Source: Dactylorhiza incarnata (taxonomy: Eukaryota; Streptophyta; Magnoliopsida; Asparagales; Orchidaceae). Taken from it: a stretch of DNA of 64,000 bases. The stretch is from the NCBI GenBank assembly GCA_033032865.1, contig JAWHQI010000005.1, forward strand, positions 6,906,001 through 6,970,000. The letters are read 5' to 3'. Shown here in pieces: positions 63,765-64,000 of this stretch (its first letter is position 1; every line of letters starts with the position of its first letter). The translations under genes and the position numbers were made by a program. The notes under the pieces are model-generated. The model was not told where the DNA came from and made no database searches. It saw only the letters and a list, made by a program, of their open reading frames with translations.

Positions 63765-64000
63765 TGCTTACCTCATCCTTATCCTCAGATTCCTCTATGA
63801 GAATAAGGCTATTTGCTTTTGCTGTTGAAGAGATGCTTCCTTCTGATCCTGTTTCACTCCATGATTCAGCAAAACATTCTTCTTCTGTGCTTCCAAGAGC
63901 CATCAAGCATTGATCTTCTTGTTTAGACTCTTCATTGTCACTTTTGGATGAAGTGCTGTCTTCAGAATCTATCTCACTCCAAGCTTCTGCAATGAAGCCA
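63765..64000 (-). CDS. R13 gag, C-terminal part (runs off the window)
   Basis: The minus strand reads an acidic, Ser-rich tail with 'AEAWSEIDSEDSTSS', 'EDQCLMALGSTEEECFAESW' and 'SETGSEGS', colinear with the end of R12 gag. The start and capsid lie beyond position 64000. A short break separates it from the linker frame. Confidence 0.7.

Larger units (their letters stand above)
59032..64000 (-). mobile_element. R13: SIRE-like Copia element without visible pol (5' part beyond window)
   Basis: The minus-strand order is gag C-terminus (64000-63765), coiled-coil linker (63652-62972), a zinc-knuckle remnant (62714-62673), a two-part unrelated ORF (62205-60699), polypurine tract (60372-60360) and the 3' LTR (60359-59032). 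Protease, integrase and reverse transcriptase are absent from the place where R12 has them. It is either a pol-deleted element or a non-autonomous family that keeps gag plus an extra ORF. The 5' end and right target copy are outside. Confidence 0.8.

Overview
The window is plant nuclear DNA, most likely from a eudicot. Its Ty1-copia and Ty3-gypsy retrotransposons use tRNA-Met-type primer sites (TGGTATCARAG). It also holds an Au-type SINE, a plant RTE-type LINE, Tourist/PIF and hAT-like MITEs, a small Helitron, and two exons of a plant SNF2-family gene. Almost everything else is transposable-element sequence, mostly broken by stops and frameshifts, so most large open frames are pieces of gag or pol. 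No rRNA, tRNA, CRISPR or bacterial-type feature was seen.

Host gene. Two minus-strand exons, 28791-29222 (start codon) and 10492-10598, read like the beginning of a SWITCH2/CHR9 (ERCC6L2-like) SNF2 ATPase. They join in phase 0 across an intron of about 18.2 kb. Later exons lie left of position 1 or are lost. If so, 1-10491 is intron 2 and 10599-28790 is intron 1, and the elements in both are intronic insertions.

Left part (1-29300). R1 is a decayed minus-strand Copia (about 1110-8590). Its integrase is interrupted by R2 (3496-7984), a near-perfect palindrome made of two inverted LTR-gag halves and flanked by a 5-bp target duplication. R3 (8804-10314) is an LTR-related remnant. Intron 1 holds an Au SINE (10782-10986), low-complexity DNA with a long poly-G run, an RTE LINE (15556-17442) carrying a Tourist MITE, a minus-strand Copia R4 (17543-23940) interrupted by a foldback element and by a gag-only Gypsy R5 (20371-23098, itself carrying a hAT-like MITE), a plus-strand Copia R6 (23993-27015) and a non-autonomous Helitron (27046-27534).

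Right part (29300-64000). Upstream of exon 1 lies a hAT-like MITE, then a deep nest. Gypsy R7 (from about 29976) is split by Copia R8 (32661-46334, both LTRs). R8 contains R9 (35887-41079, gag-deleted SIRE-like) and R10 (41867-43769, solo LTR). R7 is ended by Copia R11 (LTR from 46517), which is split by SIRE-like R12 (46528-56634) and again by R13 (59032 to beyond the window), a minus-strand SIRE-like element with no pol visible between its gag-pol linker and 3' LTR. Target duplications support the insertion order.

Most notable: the palindromic element R2; shifted LTR boundaries in R9 versus R10 with a triplicated primer-site block; and CG-rich palindromic motif arrays that recur in both the LTRs and the gag-pol linker of R12 and of R13, with a different spelling in each family.
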